Shown here piece after piece: positions 19,756 through 29,505 of a stretch of DNA of 64,000 nt. The position numbers and the translations under genes were made by a program. The notes beneath the pieces are model-generated. The model ran no database searches, was not told the DNA's origin, and saw only the letters and a program-made list of their open reading frames with translations. The stretch covers positions 101,752 through 165,751 of the forward strand of contig JANRBR010000011.1 in the NCBI GenBank assembly GCA_030727405.1, written 5' to 3'. The stretch is from Crocinitomicaceae bacterium. GTDB lineage: Bacteria > Bacteroidota > Bacteroidia > Flavobacteriales_D > Crocinitomicaceae. Positions within the stretch are counted from its first letter, which is position 1. Every line of letters begins with the position of its first letter.

Positions 19756-20295
19756 TCAGTCTATTAATTGATAAATCTCTTTTAAATTTCTACCTAATTC
19801 GTTGTAATCTAGACCATAGCCTACAACAAATTTATTAGGAATCTCCATTCCAATGTATTTTGGCCTGTTTTTTCCTAAAAATGCTTCCGGTTTGAACAAA
19901 AGCGTACATATTTCAATCGATTCAACATCCTGTGTTTTCAATAAGGTCAAAACCTTGTCGATCGTAATTCCTGTATCAACGATGTCCTCTAAAATGATGA
20001 CCGAACGCTGTTTCAAATCCGTGTTCAATCCAATCAGTTCATCTACACGACCCGTCGTTGCTGTTCCGATGTAAGAACTCACTTTCACAAACGACACCTC
20101 GACATTTGACGTCATGCACTTCAACAAATCAGAAGTAAACATAAACGATCCATTTAAAATAGACAGAAAAATCATGTCTTTTCCCTGGTAGTCTTTTTCC
20201 AAGTCCTGCGCTAATCTTTCGACCGCGGATTGAATTTCCGCTGCACTGATGTAGGATTGAAATTGTTTGTCATGAATGGTGCGCACATCTTTCAT
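19756..20295 (-). CDS. hpt: Hypoxanthine phosphoribosyltransferase
   Basis: ILEDIVDTGITIDKVLTLL PRPP motif; FVVGYGLDYNE. Confidence 0.96.
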   Translation of the reverse strand: MKDVRTIHDKQFQSYISAAEIQSAVERLAQDLEKDYQGKDMIFLSILNGSFMFTSDLLKCMTSNVEVSFVKVSSYIGTATTGRVDELIGLNTDLKQRSVIILEDIVDTGITIDKVLTLLKTQDVESIEICTLLFKPEAFLGKNRPKYIGMEIPNKFVVGYGLDYNELGRNLKEIYQLID

Positions 20296-20350
20296 ATGAA
20301 TGCAAAGGTACGATTTTGAAGACGTAATTGAAAATTTTCTTTGAATTCCA

Positions 20351-20378
20351 TTGGTTTAATTTCCTTGCTGTATCTTTG
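20351..20378 (+). promoter_or_regulatory. Putative promoter upstream of purK (TTG 20351-20353, TATCTTTG 20371-20378)
   Basis: Exact TAnnTTTG -7 match; spacing to TTG (17 nt) slightly short. Confidence 0.35.
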
Positions 20379-20409
20379 TTGCATGGAAGCAATTTGGTAC
20401 GGCAATAAA

Positions 20410-21525
20410 ATGAAAGTGGGCGTTCTCGGCGGTGGACAACTCGGACGCATGCTCATTCAAGAAGCAACAAACTTAAATGTTCAGTTGCACATGATGGACA
20501 GCGACGCTTCTGCACCCTGTGCGCACCTCGCGCATTCCTTCACTTGTGGATCAATTACTGACTACGATGCAGTTTATGCATTTGGAAAGGACAAAGACTT
20601 ACTTACGGTGGAAATTGAAAACGTTTCCATCGAAGCGCTGGAGGACCTTGAAAAAGAAGGCGTAAAAGTCTTTCCGCAACCGCGTGTCCTGCGCATCATC
20701 CGCGATAAAGGTTTGCAAAAACAATTTTACACCGATCAAAACATCCCTACCGCTCCTTTTGCTTTCATTGAAAATCGAGGTGATTTATTAGCCAAGGCAA
20801 GTTTTCCCATTGTGCATAAACTGCGTACTGGCGGTTACGACGGAAAAGGAGTCAATGTATTGAAGTCAGAAACGGATGCCTTAACTTCATTCGATGCGCC
20901 TAGCATCATTGAGAACAAAATACCTTTTCAAAAAGAACTTTCTGTGATCGTAGCACGCAATGAAAAAGGCGAAATGACGACGTTTCCCTGCGTAGAATGT
21001 GAATTCAATCCAGAAGCGAATTTGGTGGAGTTTTTATTCTCTCCAGCGGACATCGACCAAAGTATTGAACAACAAGCAGATGAAATCGCGAAGGACATCA
21101 TTCAGAAATTAGACATGGTTGGAATTCTAGCGGTTGAGTTCTTTTTAACGAACGACGGAAGTTTATTGGTGAATGAAATTGCGCCACGTCCGCACAATAG
21201 TGGACACCACACGATTGAAATTTGTCATACTTCCCAATTTGCACAGCATTTGCGAGCGATTTTAAATCTTCCATTAGGTGATACGTCTTTAATTCAATGT
21301 GGTGCGATGATCAACTTAGTTGGAGAAAAAGGATTTGAAGGTCCAGCAATCTATGACGGATTAACAGAAATTCTATCCATTCCAGGCGTCTATCCACACA
21401 TTTATGGAAAAGAAATTACGAAGTCCTTCCGCAAAATGGGACACGTCACCATCACCGGTTCAAACATGGATGAAGTACGTGAAAAGACGAAAAGGGTTCA
21501 ACAACGCATGCGCGTCATCGCATAA
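20410..21525 (+). CDS. purK: 5-(carboxyamino)imidazole ribonucleotide synthase
   Basis: MKVGVLGGGQLGRML, RTGGYDGKGV, VNEIAPRPHNSGHHTIEIC; ORF opens at 20341 but promoter and family start favour ATG 20410. Confidence 0.94.
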   Translation: MKVGVLGGGQLGRMLIQEATNLNVQLHMMDSDASAPCAHLAHSFTCGSITDYDAVYAFGKDKDLLTVEIENVSIEALEDLEKEGVKVFPQPRVLRIIRDKGLQKQFYTDQNIPTAPFAFIENRGDLLAKASFPIVHKLRTGGYDGKGVNVLKSETDALTSFDAPSIIENKIPFQKELSVIVARNEKGEMTTFPCVECEFNPEANLVEFLFSPADIDQSIEQQADEIAKDIIQKLDMVGILAVEFFLTNDGSLLVNEIAPRPHNSGHHTIEICHTSQFAQHLRAILNLPLGDTSLIQCGAMINLVGEKGFEGPAIYDGLTEILSIPGVYPHIYGKEITKSFRKMGHVTITGSNMDEVREKTKRVQQRMRVIA

Positions 21526-21557
21526 AAAAAGGACCACTTTTCAGTAGTCCTTTTCCT
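21524..21557. terminator. Putative bidirectional terminator between convergent purK and Omp28-like gene
   Basis: AAAAGGAC...GTCCTTTT stem with flanking A/T tracts (aaaaaaaggaccacttttcagtagtccttttcc). Confidence 0.65.
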
Positions 21558-21575
21558 TCATTCGTTTAGTTGATC

Positions 21576-23579
21576 TTATTCAATGATCAATTTTTTCGAT
21601 GTTGTTTGTCCGTTCACCGTTACCTCTACAAAGTAAACACCTGCTTTAAATGAGCTGGTATTCACGTTGATTTGATAGTCACCTTGAACCGTTCCATATG
21701 CTTTTTCACTGATTACTTTTCCTGCAAAATCAATCAACTTCATTGAAACAGAAGAAGCTTGAACTATGTGTAGGTTAACCGTTGCAGCTGTGGATGCTGG
21801 ATTTGGATAAACCGTCATCACTTGTGTCAAATCAGTTGCAGGCAACTCAGAAACCCCAGCAACATAGCCATTCGCTACCGCTTCTGCGATGGTTGCACGA
21901 CCAGCATTGTCTATTTTCCCAGATGGGTCTAAAATCATTCCAATGATGTGAATTTTTGTCTCATCCCAATCAGCTGGCAGAGTAAAACTCACTTGCATGG
22001 TATAGGAGTCACCAGCACTCACGGTTGAAGGATAACTATTTGCCATTCCATTGAAACTTGGAGCAATTGCACGCGCCACATGATCATAAACCATCGTTGC
22101 TGCTGGAACAGGATTTGAAAGCGCTTCAAAACCACCCATTACGCCGTTGTTTCCACCTGCATAGGCATTGGATTGATTCCATCCGCTACCGGTGCCCGTT
22201 ACATCATCCTCTGTCAAAACACAAGCAGCTTTGTAATTGCCATTCGCCGCTAAGGCAAAATTGGAAGTTACCGAAACATTTAAAACACGAGTTGCTGCGT
22301 CCCAAGTTGCTCCGTTTACGATCGTTGCAACAGGAGGTGTTTGCAGTCGTGCAAAGAAATCAGGAGACATTCCTGAAGGATCAACGTCTGGAAGACGGTC
22401 AACGATTGCACTTGGGTAACCACTGATTAATGGACCAATTCCCGCATCGTAATCCGTGTTAGTCATTGGATCACCATTGTGAACGGCAATTCCTGCCCAA
22501 TACTGATCGTATTTTGTTTGAAATAAATCCATGAAAACGGCTCCACGTGGACACCATTGACACCAAGTACCTGTCGCTTCTTCTCCGACCACCATTTTTC
22601 CTGGTGCTGGAACGACTGGGTCAATTTGACCTGACAAGGAGTTATCAACTGCAATGTCGTCATTTCCACCATTGATGCTCGAAATGGTTGCTGTATACGT
22701 TTGATTGCCCGCGACCAATACATTGGCAGGCAAATTAACCGTGTAAGTTCCTATGCTCGCAATGTTCACTCCCGTTACTGAAGTTGGATAATTGACACCA
22801 TTGTAGTTTAAATTCACATTAAAAGACGTAATTGCGGTAGCGCCAGCATTTAAAATTGTGACACTTGGCGTTACATTTTGACCAGCAATTTCTCCGCCCA
22901 TATTGACCGTCGAAATCATAGCATTTAGGTTAGGCAAGGTATAGTTTTGGTGATCAAAACTCACATTATCAACATAAAACTGACTATTTTGAACCGGATA
23001 GTAATCTACAGAGGCAACTGTATTTACACCATTCATCCACGTACCAATCAATGCATTATTGATGTACGCCTTCCAAACATGTAAGGTTAAATTTGCCTCT
23101 ATTTTCAAATTAAACCATGTGGCATCCGTGTAGGAACCAACAGCGAGGTTTGGTGTGTTTCCATCATCGATGGAAACTTGACCTGCATCCATGTTGACAT
23201 TCAAAGCCCATATTTGACCAATGGTTGCAGATCCTTGAATGTTGAAGTATGCATTTTTACCTGAGTTGATGAAAAAATCCGATTGCAAAGTAAATATTCC
23301 ACTATTGTAGGTTTGACCAAACTTCAACACCACATCCTGAGGACCGCCTGAGGCTGCCGTAGAAGAAAAGTAAATTGAATGAGGTGCAGAACTGGCGTTG
23401 TTGTTGGTAACCATGACATCTTCTGCTGTTCCCTCTGTACCACTCCATGTGGACCAAGTAGTCGATTGCGGTCCTATGTAGGAACCTAGAGCATACGAAT
23501 CAAAGTTATCTGAAAATAGTTGTGCAAACGATTGACTGCACAAAAAAACAGAGGCAATAAATAAGGTAGTTTTTTTCAT
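21576..23579 (-). CDS. T9SS type A sorting domain-containing Omp28-related protein
   Basis: Signal peptide; GTWCQWCPRGAVFMDLF thioredoxin-like CxxC; C-term TVYPNPASTAATVNL...SSFKAGVYFVEVTVNGQTTSKKLIIE. Confidence 0.9.
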   Translation of the reverse strand: MKKTTLFIASVFLCSQSFAQLFSDNFDSYALGSYIGPQSTTWSTWSGTEGTAEDVMVTNNNASSAPHSIYFSSTAASGGPQDVVLKFGQTYNSGIFTLQSDFFINSGKNAYFNIQGSATIGQIWALNVNMDAGQVSIDDGNTPNLAVGSYTDATWFNLKIEANLTLHVWKAYINNALIGTWMNGVNTVASVDYYPVQNSQFYVDNVSFDHQNYTLPNLNAMISTVNMGGEIAGQNVTPSVTILNAGATAITSFNVNLNYNGVNYPTSVTGVNIASIGTYTVNLPANVLVAGNQTYTATISSINGGNDDIAVDNSLSGQIDPVVPAPGKMVVGEEATGTWCQWCPRGAVFMDLFQTKYDQYWAGIAVHNGDPMTNTDYDAGIGPLISGYPSAIVDRLPDVDPSGMSPDFFARLQTPPVATIVNGATWDAATRVLNVSVTSNFALAANGNYKAACVLTEDDVTGTGSGWNQSNAYAGGNNGVMGGFEALSNPVPAATMVYDHVARAIAPSFNGMANSYPSTVSAGDSYTMQVSFTLPADWDETKIHIIGMILDPSGKIDNAGRATIAEAVANGYVAGVSELPATDLTQVMTVYPNPASTAATVNLHIVQASSVSMKLIDFAGKVISEKAYGTVQGDYQINVNTSSFKAGVYFVEVTVNGQTTSKKLIIE

Positions 23580-23634
23580 AGTGTTGAATGAATTATTGAT
23601 TTAGCATGTGAAATGTACTCAAATTCTATGATAA

Positions 23635-24372
23635 TCAGGCGTTTTCCTCCGAATTATTTGCGAGAAACTGAATCACTTCTGCTGCTCCAACGAGTCCAAA
23701 TAAAGCCGGCATATAGGAAATCGTTCCATAAAAAGACTTTTTGAAATTAGCGCCATTCGTCATTTTAAGGGAATCCTTTTGTTGAATTTCGGTTGAATAA
23801 ACCGCTTTGATTCCACGGTAGGAAATGTTTTTACGTTTCAAGCGCTTTTTCATGTGGGCTCCCAGTTTACAGCCCGAAACATGTTGAATGTTCGTCACTT
23901 TTATTTTGCTTGGATCAGTTTTACCTCCCGCTCCCATGTGACTGATGATTTTTATTTTCTTTCGTTTACACGCGATTAACCATTCCAATTTTGGTGTGAC
24001 GGAATCAATGCAGTCCATGACATAGTCCGGCTGATGTTCATCAAGTAATTCCCATACACGATCAGGTAGTACAAATTCCTCTACAATGTTTAATTGTATT
24101 CCTGGATTGATGTCCCTTATTCGCCCTGCCAATACAACGGCTTTATTCATGCCAATGGTGCTGTCAAGTGCCGTTAATTGGCGGTTTTTATTCGTCGGAT
24201 CGAATACATCTCCATCGATGATTGTCATTTTCCCAATTCCTGATCGGGCGATAAATTCGCCAGCAAAGGAACCAATTCCACCGAGTCCCACAATCAATAC
24301 ATGCGCCTGTTTAAGTCGATTCATTTGTTCTTCAGAAAACAACAGTTCAGTCCGCTCCAACCAATTTACCAT
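23635..24372 (-). CDS. tcdA: ThiF/TcdA-like tRNA threonylcarbamoyladenosine dehydratase
   Basis: RTELLFSEEQM, VLIVGLGGIGSFAGEFIARSGIGKMTIIDGDVFDPTNKNRQ; ORF extends to 24528, family start MVNWLERTE at 24372. Confidence 0.9.
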   Translation of the reverse strand: MVNWLERTELLFSEEQMNRLKQAHVLIVGLGGIGSFAGEFIARSGIGKMTIIDGDVFDPTNKNRQLTALDSTIGMNKAVVLAGRIRDINPGIQLNIVEEFVLPDRVWELLDEHQPDYVMDCIDSVTPKLEWLIACKRKKIKIISHMGAGGKTDPSKIKVTNIQHVSGCKLGAHMKKRLKRKNISYRGIKAVYSTEIQQKDSLKMTNGANFKKSFYGTISYMPALFGLVGAAEVIQFLANNSEENA

Positions 24373-24501
24373 GCTATTTTTTTTTCGCAAAGATATTTGA
24401 TTCTTGTACAATTGAACAGGAAAAATCAAGTTGGGAATCAGTAAAAAGGAACGGTAACCATGAATTTTTACTATATTCGGCAGGTAAACTAAACTATTTT
24501 T

Positions 24502-26478
24502 ATGGAAAATAATGCACAAAAAGGACATCCGAAGGGACTCTATTTGTTATTCGTAACTGAAATGTGGGAACGTTTTAGTTATTACGGAATGCGCGCCATC
24601 TTCACCTTATTTATGGTCAATGCGCTGATGTTTGATAAGTCTTTAGCTTCTACAGTTTATGGAAATTATACTGGACTTGTTTATTTAACACCCCTCATTG
24701 GAGGATATGTTGCTGACCGTTATTGGGGTAACCGTCGTTCCATTTTTGTAGGCGGTATCATGATGGCCATCGGTCAATTCTTTATGTTCCTCGCAGGATC
24801 CTTTTACACGGATGTTAATCTCGCATCCACAATGATGTTTGTTGGACTTGGATTTCTGATTTTTGGTAATGGTTTCTTTAAACCAAATATTTCCACTATG
24901 GTGGGGCAATTGTATGAGGAAGGAGATAAACGTGTTGACTCTGCATTCACTATTTTCTACATGGGAATTAACCTAGGTGCTTTCATAGCGCCATTAATTA
25001 CTGGTGGACTTGGAGAAGTTTACGATAAAGAAGGATTAATTGTTCCTGCCATGTTTAAATGGGGGTTCCTGGCAGCATGTATCGGGATGATTATCAGTAC
25101 AATCGTATTCGAATTATTAAAAAACAAATACATTATTAAACCAAATGGTGAGGCGATTGGTGCGAAACCTAAAAAAATCGAACCATCAGCTGAAGCAATG
25201 AAAGAACCAATGAACTTCGGGAAAATGATTCAATGGATTTTAATTTCCGGTGGATTATTTGTGGCTTTTAAAGGTCTGATGGGCTTAGATTTAGTTGGAG
25301 CATTCATTTATACCTTGTGTATCGTTGCGCCAGCATCCATCATCGTCGATAAAAGTTTAACAAAACAAGAAAAACAGCGCATTTGGGTGATTTTCATCAT
25401 CGCCTTCTTTGTCATCTTTTTCTGGTCTGCATTCGAACAAGCTGGAGCATCATTAACCTTCTTTGCGCAAGAACAAACAGATCGCCACTTATTTAATTGG
25501 GAGGTTCCTTCCTCTTATTTCCAAAGCATCAATGCTGTTGCCATTGTTATCTTCGCTCCAATTTTCGCTTATTTATGGATGAAATTAGGTGCTAGCAACC
25601 GTGAACCAAGTTCACCTGTTAAACAATCGTTAGGATTATTTTTATTGGCTGTTGGATATTTAATCATCGCTATTGGCGTGAAGGATTTAGATCCAAGTGT
25701 CAAAGTGAGTATGTTCTGGTTGGTTACGCTTTATACCGTGCACACCTTCGGTGAACTTTGCTTATCACCGATTGGCTTATCCATGGTCGTAAAACTTGCG
25801 CCGGTTCGTTTTGCTTCCTTGTTGATGGGTGTTTGGTTCTTATCCACGGCTACTGCGAATAAATTCGCTGGAGACTTAAGTTCACTTTATCCAGAAGAAG
25901 TGAAAATGGAGAAATCCATTCCTGTTAGTGCTTTTGCGTTTGAGGCAAAAGATACGACATTAAACCTATCACAATTAGATAGTAACACGGTTAAATCTTG
26001 GAAAACTGAATTTGCCAATCATACGGCAAGTATTAAATTACTTTCTGATGATTTCAAAGCGGAAAAGGAATTGGGATTTGTAGAATCATTTAAAAACAAA
26101 TTGTTCGGAATCGAAGCAAAGGAAAAAGCGGACTCTTTGTTAGGAATTTCTGTTGGTGACGTTTCTAAAAATAAGGTTTCGGAATTCACCAAAAAATTAA
26201 TTGTTGGGGCTAAACCGAAATTCAACTACACGATATTAAGCAACACAGATGGAAACATGCTGTACGTATTTAAATATGAGGCTGGTAAAAAAGGTAGTGA
26301 GGACGCAAAATCAATCGAGATTTGGAATATCAAACCAAAAAAACCAAGTTTCCTTGGAATGAAAATTGAAAATTTATACAACTTCTTCATGATCTTTGTA
26401 TTCATGGCTGGGACTGCATCGTTGATTTTATTCTTCCTATCAAAACGGCTTTTAGTTATGATGAATGGAGTTAAATAA
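24502..26478 (+). CDS. POT family proton-dependent peptide MFS transporter (paralog 1)
   Basis: FVTEMWERFSYYGMRAIFTLFMV, LGFLIFGNGFFKPNISTMVGQLY, DSAFTIFYMGINLGAF, ELCLSPIGLSMVVKLAP. Confidence 0.93.
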   Translation: MENNAQKGHPKGLYLLFVTEMWERFSYYGMRAIFTLFMVNALMFDKSLASTVYGNYTGLVYLTPLIGGYVADRYWGNRRSIFVGGIMMAIGQFFMFLAGSFYTDVNLASTMMFVGLGFLIFGNGFFKPNISTMVGQLYEEGDKRVDSAFTIFYMGINLGAFIAPLITGGLGEVYDKEGLIVPAMFKWGFLAACIGMIISTIVFELLKNKYIIKPNGEAIGAKPKKIEPSAEAMKEPMNFGKMIQWILISGGLFVAFKGLMGLDLVGAFIYTLCIVAPASIIVDKSLTKQEKQRIWVIFIIAFFVIFFWSAFEQAGASLTFFAQEQTDRHLFNWEVPSSYFQSINAVAIVIFAPIFAYLWMKLGASNREPSSPVKQSLGLFLLAVGYLIIAIGVKDLDPSVKVSMFWLVTLYTVHTFGELCLSPIGLSMVVKLAPVRFASLLMGVWFLSTATANKFAGDLSSLYPEEVKMEKSIPVSAFAFEAKDTTLNLSQLDSNTVKSWKTEFANHTASIKLLSDDFKAEKELGFVESFKNKLFGIEAKEKADSLLGISVGDVSKNKVSEFTKKLIVGAKPKFNYTILSNTDGNMLYVFKYEAGKKGSEDAKSIEIWNIKPKKPSFLGMKIENLYNFFMIFVFMAGTASLILFFLSKRLLVMMNGVK

Positions 26479-26495
26479 CCGATAAATGACACTTG

Positions 26496-26525
26496 AAGGC
26501 TACCCTCATCAGGTAGCCTTTTTTA
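26496..26525 (+). terminator. Rho-independent terminator after POT paralog 1
   Basis: AAGGCTACC-ctcatca-GGTAGCCTT followed by TTTTT. Confidence 0.85.
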
Positions 26526-26540
26526 TTTTAAAAACGTATT

Positions 26541-28160
26541 ATGGCAAAAAGCACACATCCAAAAGCACTTCCTTATTTATTTTTTTCAGAAATGTGGGAA
26601 CGATTCGGTTACTATTTAATGATCGGAATTTTTACGCTTTATTTAAAGGACTCCGTAGATGGATTTGGCTTCAATGAAAAAGAAGCTTCTGATTTGTATG
26701 GCACCTTTATCGCATTTGTATTCCTTACACCGTTTATTGGTGGACTTTTAGCTGACCGAGTTCTAGGTTATCGCAAGTCCATAACCATCGGTGGAATCAT
26801 GATGGGAATTGGTTATTGTTTGATGTCGGTTCATGACAAAACAACACTTTATGTAGCCATGGTACTCGTAATATTAGGTAACGGATTTTTCAAACCCAAC
26901 ATTTCTACCTTGCTCGGAAATGTGTACAATTCGGATGAATACAAATCTAAAAAAGACGCCGGTTACAGCATCTTTTACATGGGAATCAATATCGGAGCAT
27001 TCGTTTGTAATTTTTTCGGTGCGGCACTATACAATATTTATGGCTGGTATGCGGCATTTTTAGCGGCAGGAGTCGGAATGTTCATTGGCATTATCATTTT
27101 CTGGATTGGAACAAAACACTATAAACATGTGGATGTAATTAAACCAAAATCGAAGAACGACATGTCCTTAATTCATATTTTTTCGGTGATTCTACTTCCT
27201 TCGATTGGTTTTGGGTTATTGGCGTTATTACTTCCTGAACCACTGGTTGGTTCGGCAACAACCGATGCCTTTTTATTTGGTTGCATTCCAGTTATCTTCT
27301 TTTACGGACGGTTGTTGTACAAATCTCCGAAAGAGGAGAAAAAGCCCATCGCTGCAATGCTTGCGATATTTGCAGTTGTAATTGCATTCTGGGCAGTTTT
27401 TAAACAGAATGGCTCCACCTTGAATACTTGGGCTGACCGATACACAGACAGAGAGGTTCCCTCTGCAATTCTTCCCGTAGCAAAAGGATTATACCTCGCT
27501 GAGGAAATTAGCTATGAAAAAGACTCAGTGGTTATAATGGACCAACAGTTTCGAGTGAAAGACAAAAAAATTAAGGAATGGAATTATCCATATTACTTCA
27601 AAAATATTCCAGAGAAAGAAAAACCGAAAGTAGGTGATTCAATATTTGCCTTTAACACGAACCTTTTTCAATCCGTTAATCCGTTTTGGGTTGTGGCGCT
27701 AACTCCGCTCATCATCGCCTTCTTTGCATTTTTACGTCGCAAAGGAAAAGAACCCTCCACACCAACTAAAATTGCCTTCGGATTGCTCATTTCTGGTTTA
27801 TCCTGCTTTATTATGGTTGGAGCGATTTACGCGAATAACAACGGTATCGACAAAGCATCTCCATGGTGGTTTATTTCATCGTATGCTGTTATTACGATTG
27901 GTGAACTTTTCTTAAGTCCAATGGGACTTTCGCTCGTATCAAAATTAAGTCCGCCAAGATTAACTTCATTAATGATGGGTGGTTGGTTTTTAGCAACCTC
28001 GATTGGAAATAAATTGTCCGGCGTTCTGAGCTCACTGTGGGACAACTACGAGGACAAAGCAAATTTCTTTTATGTGAATGTTGTGCTTTTATGCGCTGCG
28101 TCGCTGCTCATGTTCGGCATGCTTCGGTGGTTAAATAATATATTCAAGGAATATGAATAA
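26541..28160 (+). CDS. POT family proton-dependent peptide MFS transporter (paralog 2)
   Basis: FFSEMWERFGYYLMIGIFTLYL, LGNGFFKPNISTLLGNVY, DAGYSIFYMGINIGAF, ELFLSPMGLSLVSKLSPPR. Confidence 0.93.
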   Translation: MAKSTHPKALPYLFFSEMWERFGYYLMIGIFTLYLKDSVDGFGFNEKEASDLYGTFIAFVFLTPFIGGLLADRVLGYRKSITIGGIMMGIGYCLMSVHDKTTLYVAMVLVILGNGFFKPNISTLLGNVYNSDEYKSKKDAGYSIFYMGINIGAFVCNFFGAALYNIYGWYAAFLAAGVGMFIGIIIFWIGTKHYKHVDVIKPKSKNDMSLIHIFSVILLPSIGFGLLALLLPEPLVGSATTDAFLFGCIPVIFFYGRLLYKSPKEEKKPIAAMLAIFAVVIAFWAVFKQNGSTLNTWADRYTDREVPSAILPVAKGLYLAEEISYEKDSVVIMDQQFRVKDKKIKEWNYPYYFKNIPEKEKPKVGDSIFAFNTNLFQSVNPFWVVALTPLIIAFFAFLRRKGKEPSTPTKIAFGLLISGLSCFIMVGAIYANNNGIDKASPWWFISSYAVITIGELFLSPMGLSLVSKLSPPRLTSLMMGGWFLATSIGNKLSGVLSSLWDNYEDKANFFYVNVVLLCAASLLMFGMLRWLNNIFKEYE

Positions 28161-28733
28161 TTACCCGAGGCGCTTGGTCACAAGCGCCTCTACTTTTTCA
28201 TAGAAATGCTGCGGTTTATAGGTCCGCCATTCAATGTCCTCCAACTCACCTCCCATAACAAAGTAATGGTCAATGTTGATGCGTTCAAATTCGCGCACTA
28301 CGTGGTCATGAAAGTTCACCATCGCGATCCAACCTTCTTCGACATCGTCGAACCATTCTTCGTAGTAACAATCGTCGGAATAATGGAAATTTAGTACGTT
28401 TTCACCGATGAGAATGAACTGATTGATTCCTTGGTCAATCAAAACATCGATGATGTCGCGCTTTAAGATCATGATATCGTTTTCAATGGCATCGTTCCAT
28501 TCGCCAATTAATTCAACGATTGCATAGGCAGCATCGTAGTCGACCATGAGGATTTTAATGAACAAAGTGGGAGAACCAATGGAATCCCATTGCGGATGGA
28601 TGTAAAAATCATAAATGTTGTTCGTGAATTCAAATTCACTGTATTCGCGTTCAAAAAAAGGAGACAGTGGATCCTCCGAAGCGACGTAGTATCCACGCCA
28701 ATTGAAATAAGGTTCGACAAAATGCATGGACAA
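28161..28733 (-). CDS. Hypothetical acidic protein
   Basis: 190 aa ORF filling the interval between POT2 and trmB; acidic/aromatic-rich, no recognised domain. Confidence 0.75.
   Translation of the reverse strand: MSMHFVEPYFNWRGYYVASEDPLSPFFEREYSEFEFTNNIYDFYIHPQWDSIGSPTLFIKILMVDYDAAYAIVELIGEWNDAIENDIMILKRDIIDVLIDQGINQFILIGENVLNFHYSDDCYYEEWFDDVEEGWIAMVNFHDHVVREFERINIDHYFVMGGELEDIEWRTYKPQHFYEKVEALVTKRLG
28167..28198 (+). terminator. Putative terminator of POT paralog 2, embedded in the 3' end of the convergent CDS
   Basis: Perfect 10-bp stem GAGGCGCTTG-gtca-CAAGCGCCTC followed by tactttttc. Confidence 0.65.
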
Positions 28734-28836
28734 ATTTATACAGCGAAAATGAGACTACACTGCAATAGTCTAAAATAAGTTATAATTTCGCGTTTTTCTA
28801 TTGAAGAAAACAATTCCTTAATAAAACAAACGCAAC

Positions 28837-29505
28837 GTGGGAAAAGATAAAATTTTACGATTTGAAGCCATTAAATCCTTCTCAAATGTCTATGAACCAG
28901 TATTCAGAGAGCCCTTTCCTATTCAAGGGAATTGGCGCAAAGAAGTATTCCAAAACAACAATCCCATTATTTTAGAATTAGGCTGTGGAAAAGGAGAATA
29001 TTCGGTAGGATTAGGTAGAAAATACCCCAACAAGAATTTTATCGGGGTCGATTTAAAAGGAAACCGCATTTACATCGGAGCAAAGGAAGCTTTGGAAACA
29101 AACCTCAGTAATGTTGCATTTTTGCGCACCCGCATTGACTTTATCCTAGATTACTTTGGTGAACATGAGGTAGATGAAATTTGGCTAACCTTTTCAGATC
29201 CACAACCAAACAAAGCACGCAAACGCTTATCTTCCCCCCTTTTTATTGACCGATACAAAAAAATATTAAAACCTGGCGGCATTGTTCACATGAAAACGGA
29301 CAGCGACATTTTGTTCGAATACACCTTGGAACAAATTGAAGAGAATAAGTACGAATGCCTAGAATCTACGTGGGATTTATACGCAAATTTACCGGAGGAT
29401 TTGGACCAAGACACCCGTGAAATTTTCCACATCAAAACACACTACGAGAAACTTTTTTCCTCTCGCGGATTTAAAATAAAATACTGTAAATTCAAGATTT
29501 CCTAA
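28837..29505 (+). CDS. trmB: tRNA (guanosine(46)-N7)-methyltransferase
   Basis: LELGCGKGEYSVGLGRKYPNKNFIGVDLKGNRI, LTFSDPQPNKARKRL; GTG start. Confidence 0.94.
   Translation: MGKDKILRFEAIKSFSNVYEPVFREPFPIQGNWRKEVFQNNNPIILELGCGKGEYSVGLGRKYPNKNFIGVDLKGNRIYIGAKEALETNLSNVAFLRTRIDFILDYFGEHEVDEIWLTFSDPQPNKARKRLSSPLFIDRYKKILKPGGIVHMKTDSDILFEYTLEQIEENKYECLESTWDLYANLPEDLDQDTREIFHIKTHYEKLFSSRGFKIKYCKFKIS

Noticed and set aside
22058-22426. 122-aa plus-strand ORF opposite the Omp28-like gene
   Set aside because: His/Leu/Arg-rich antisense frame without plausible function
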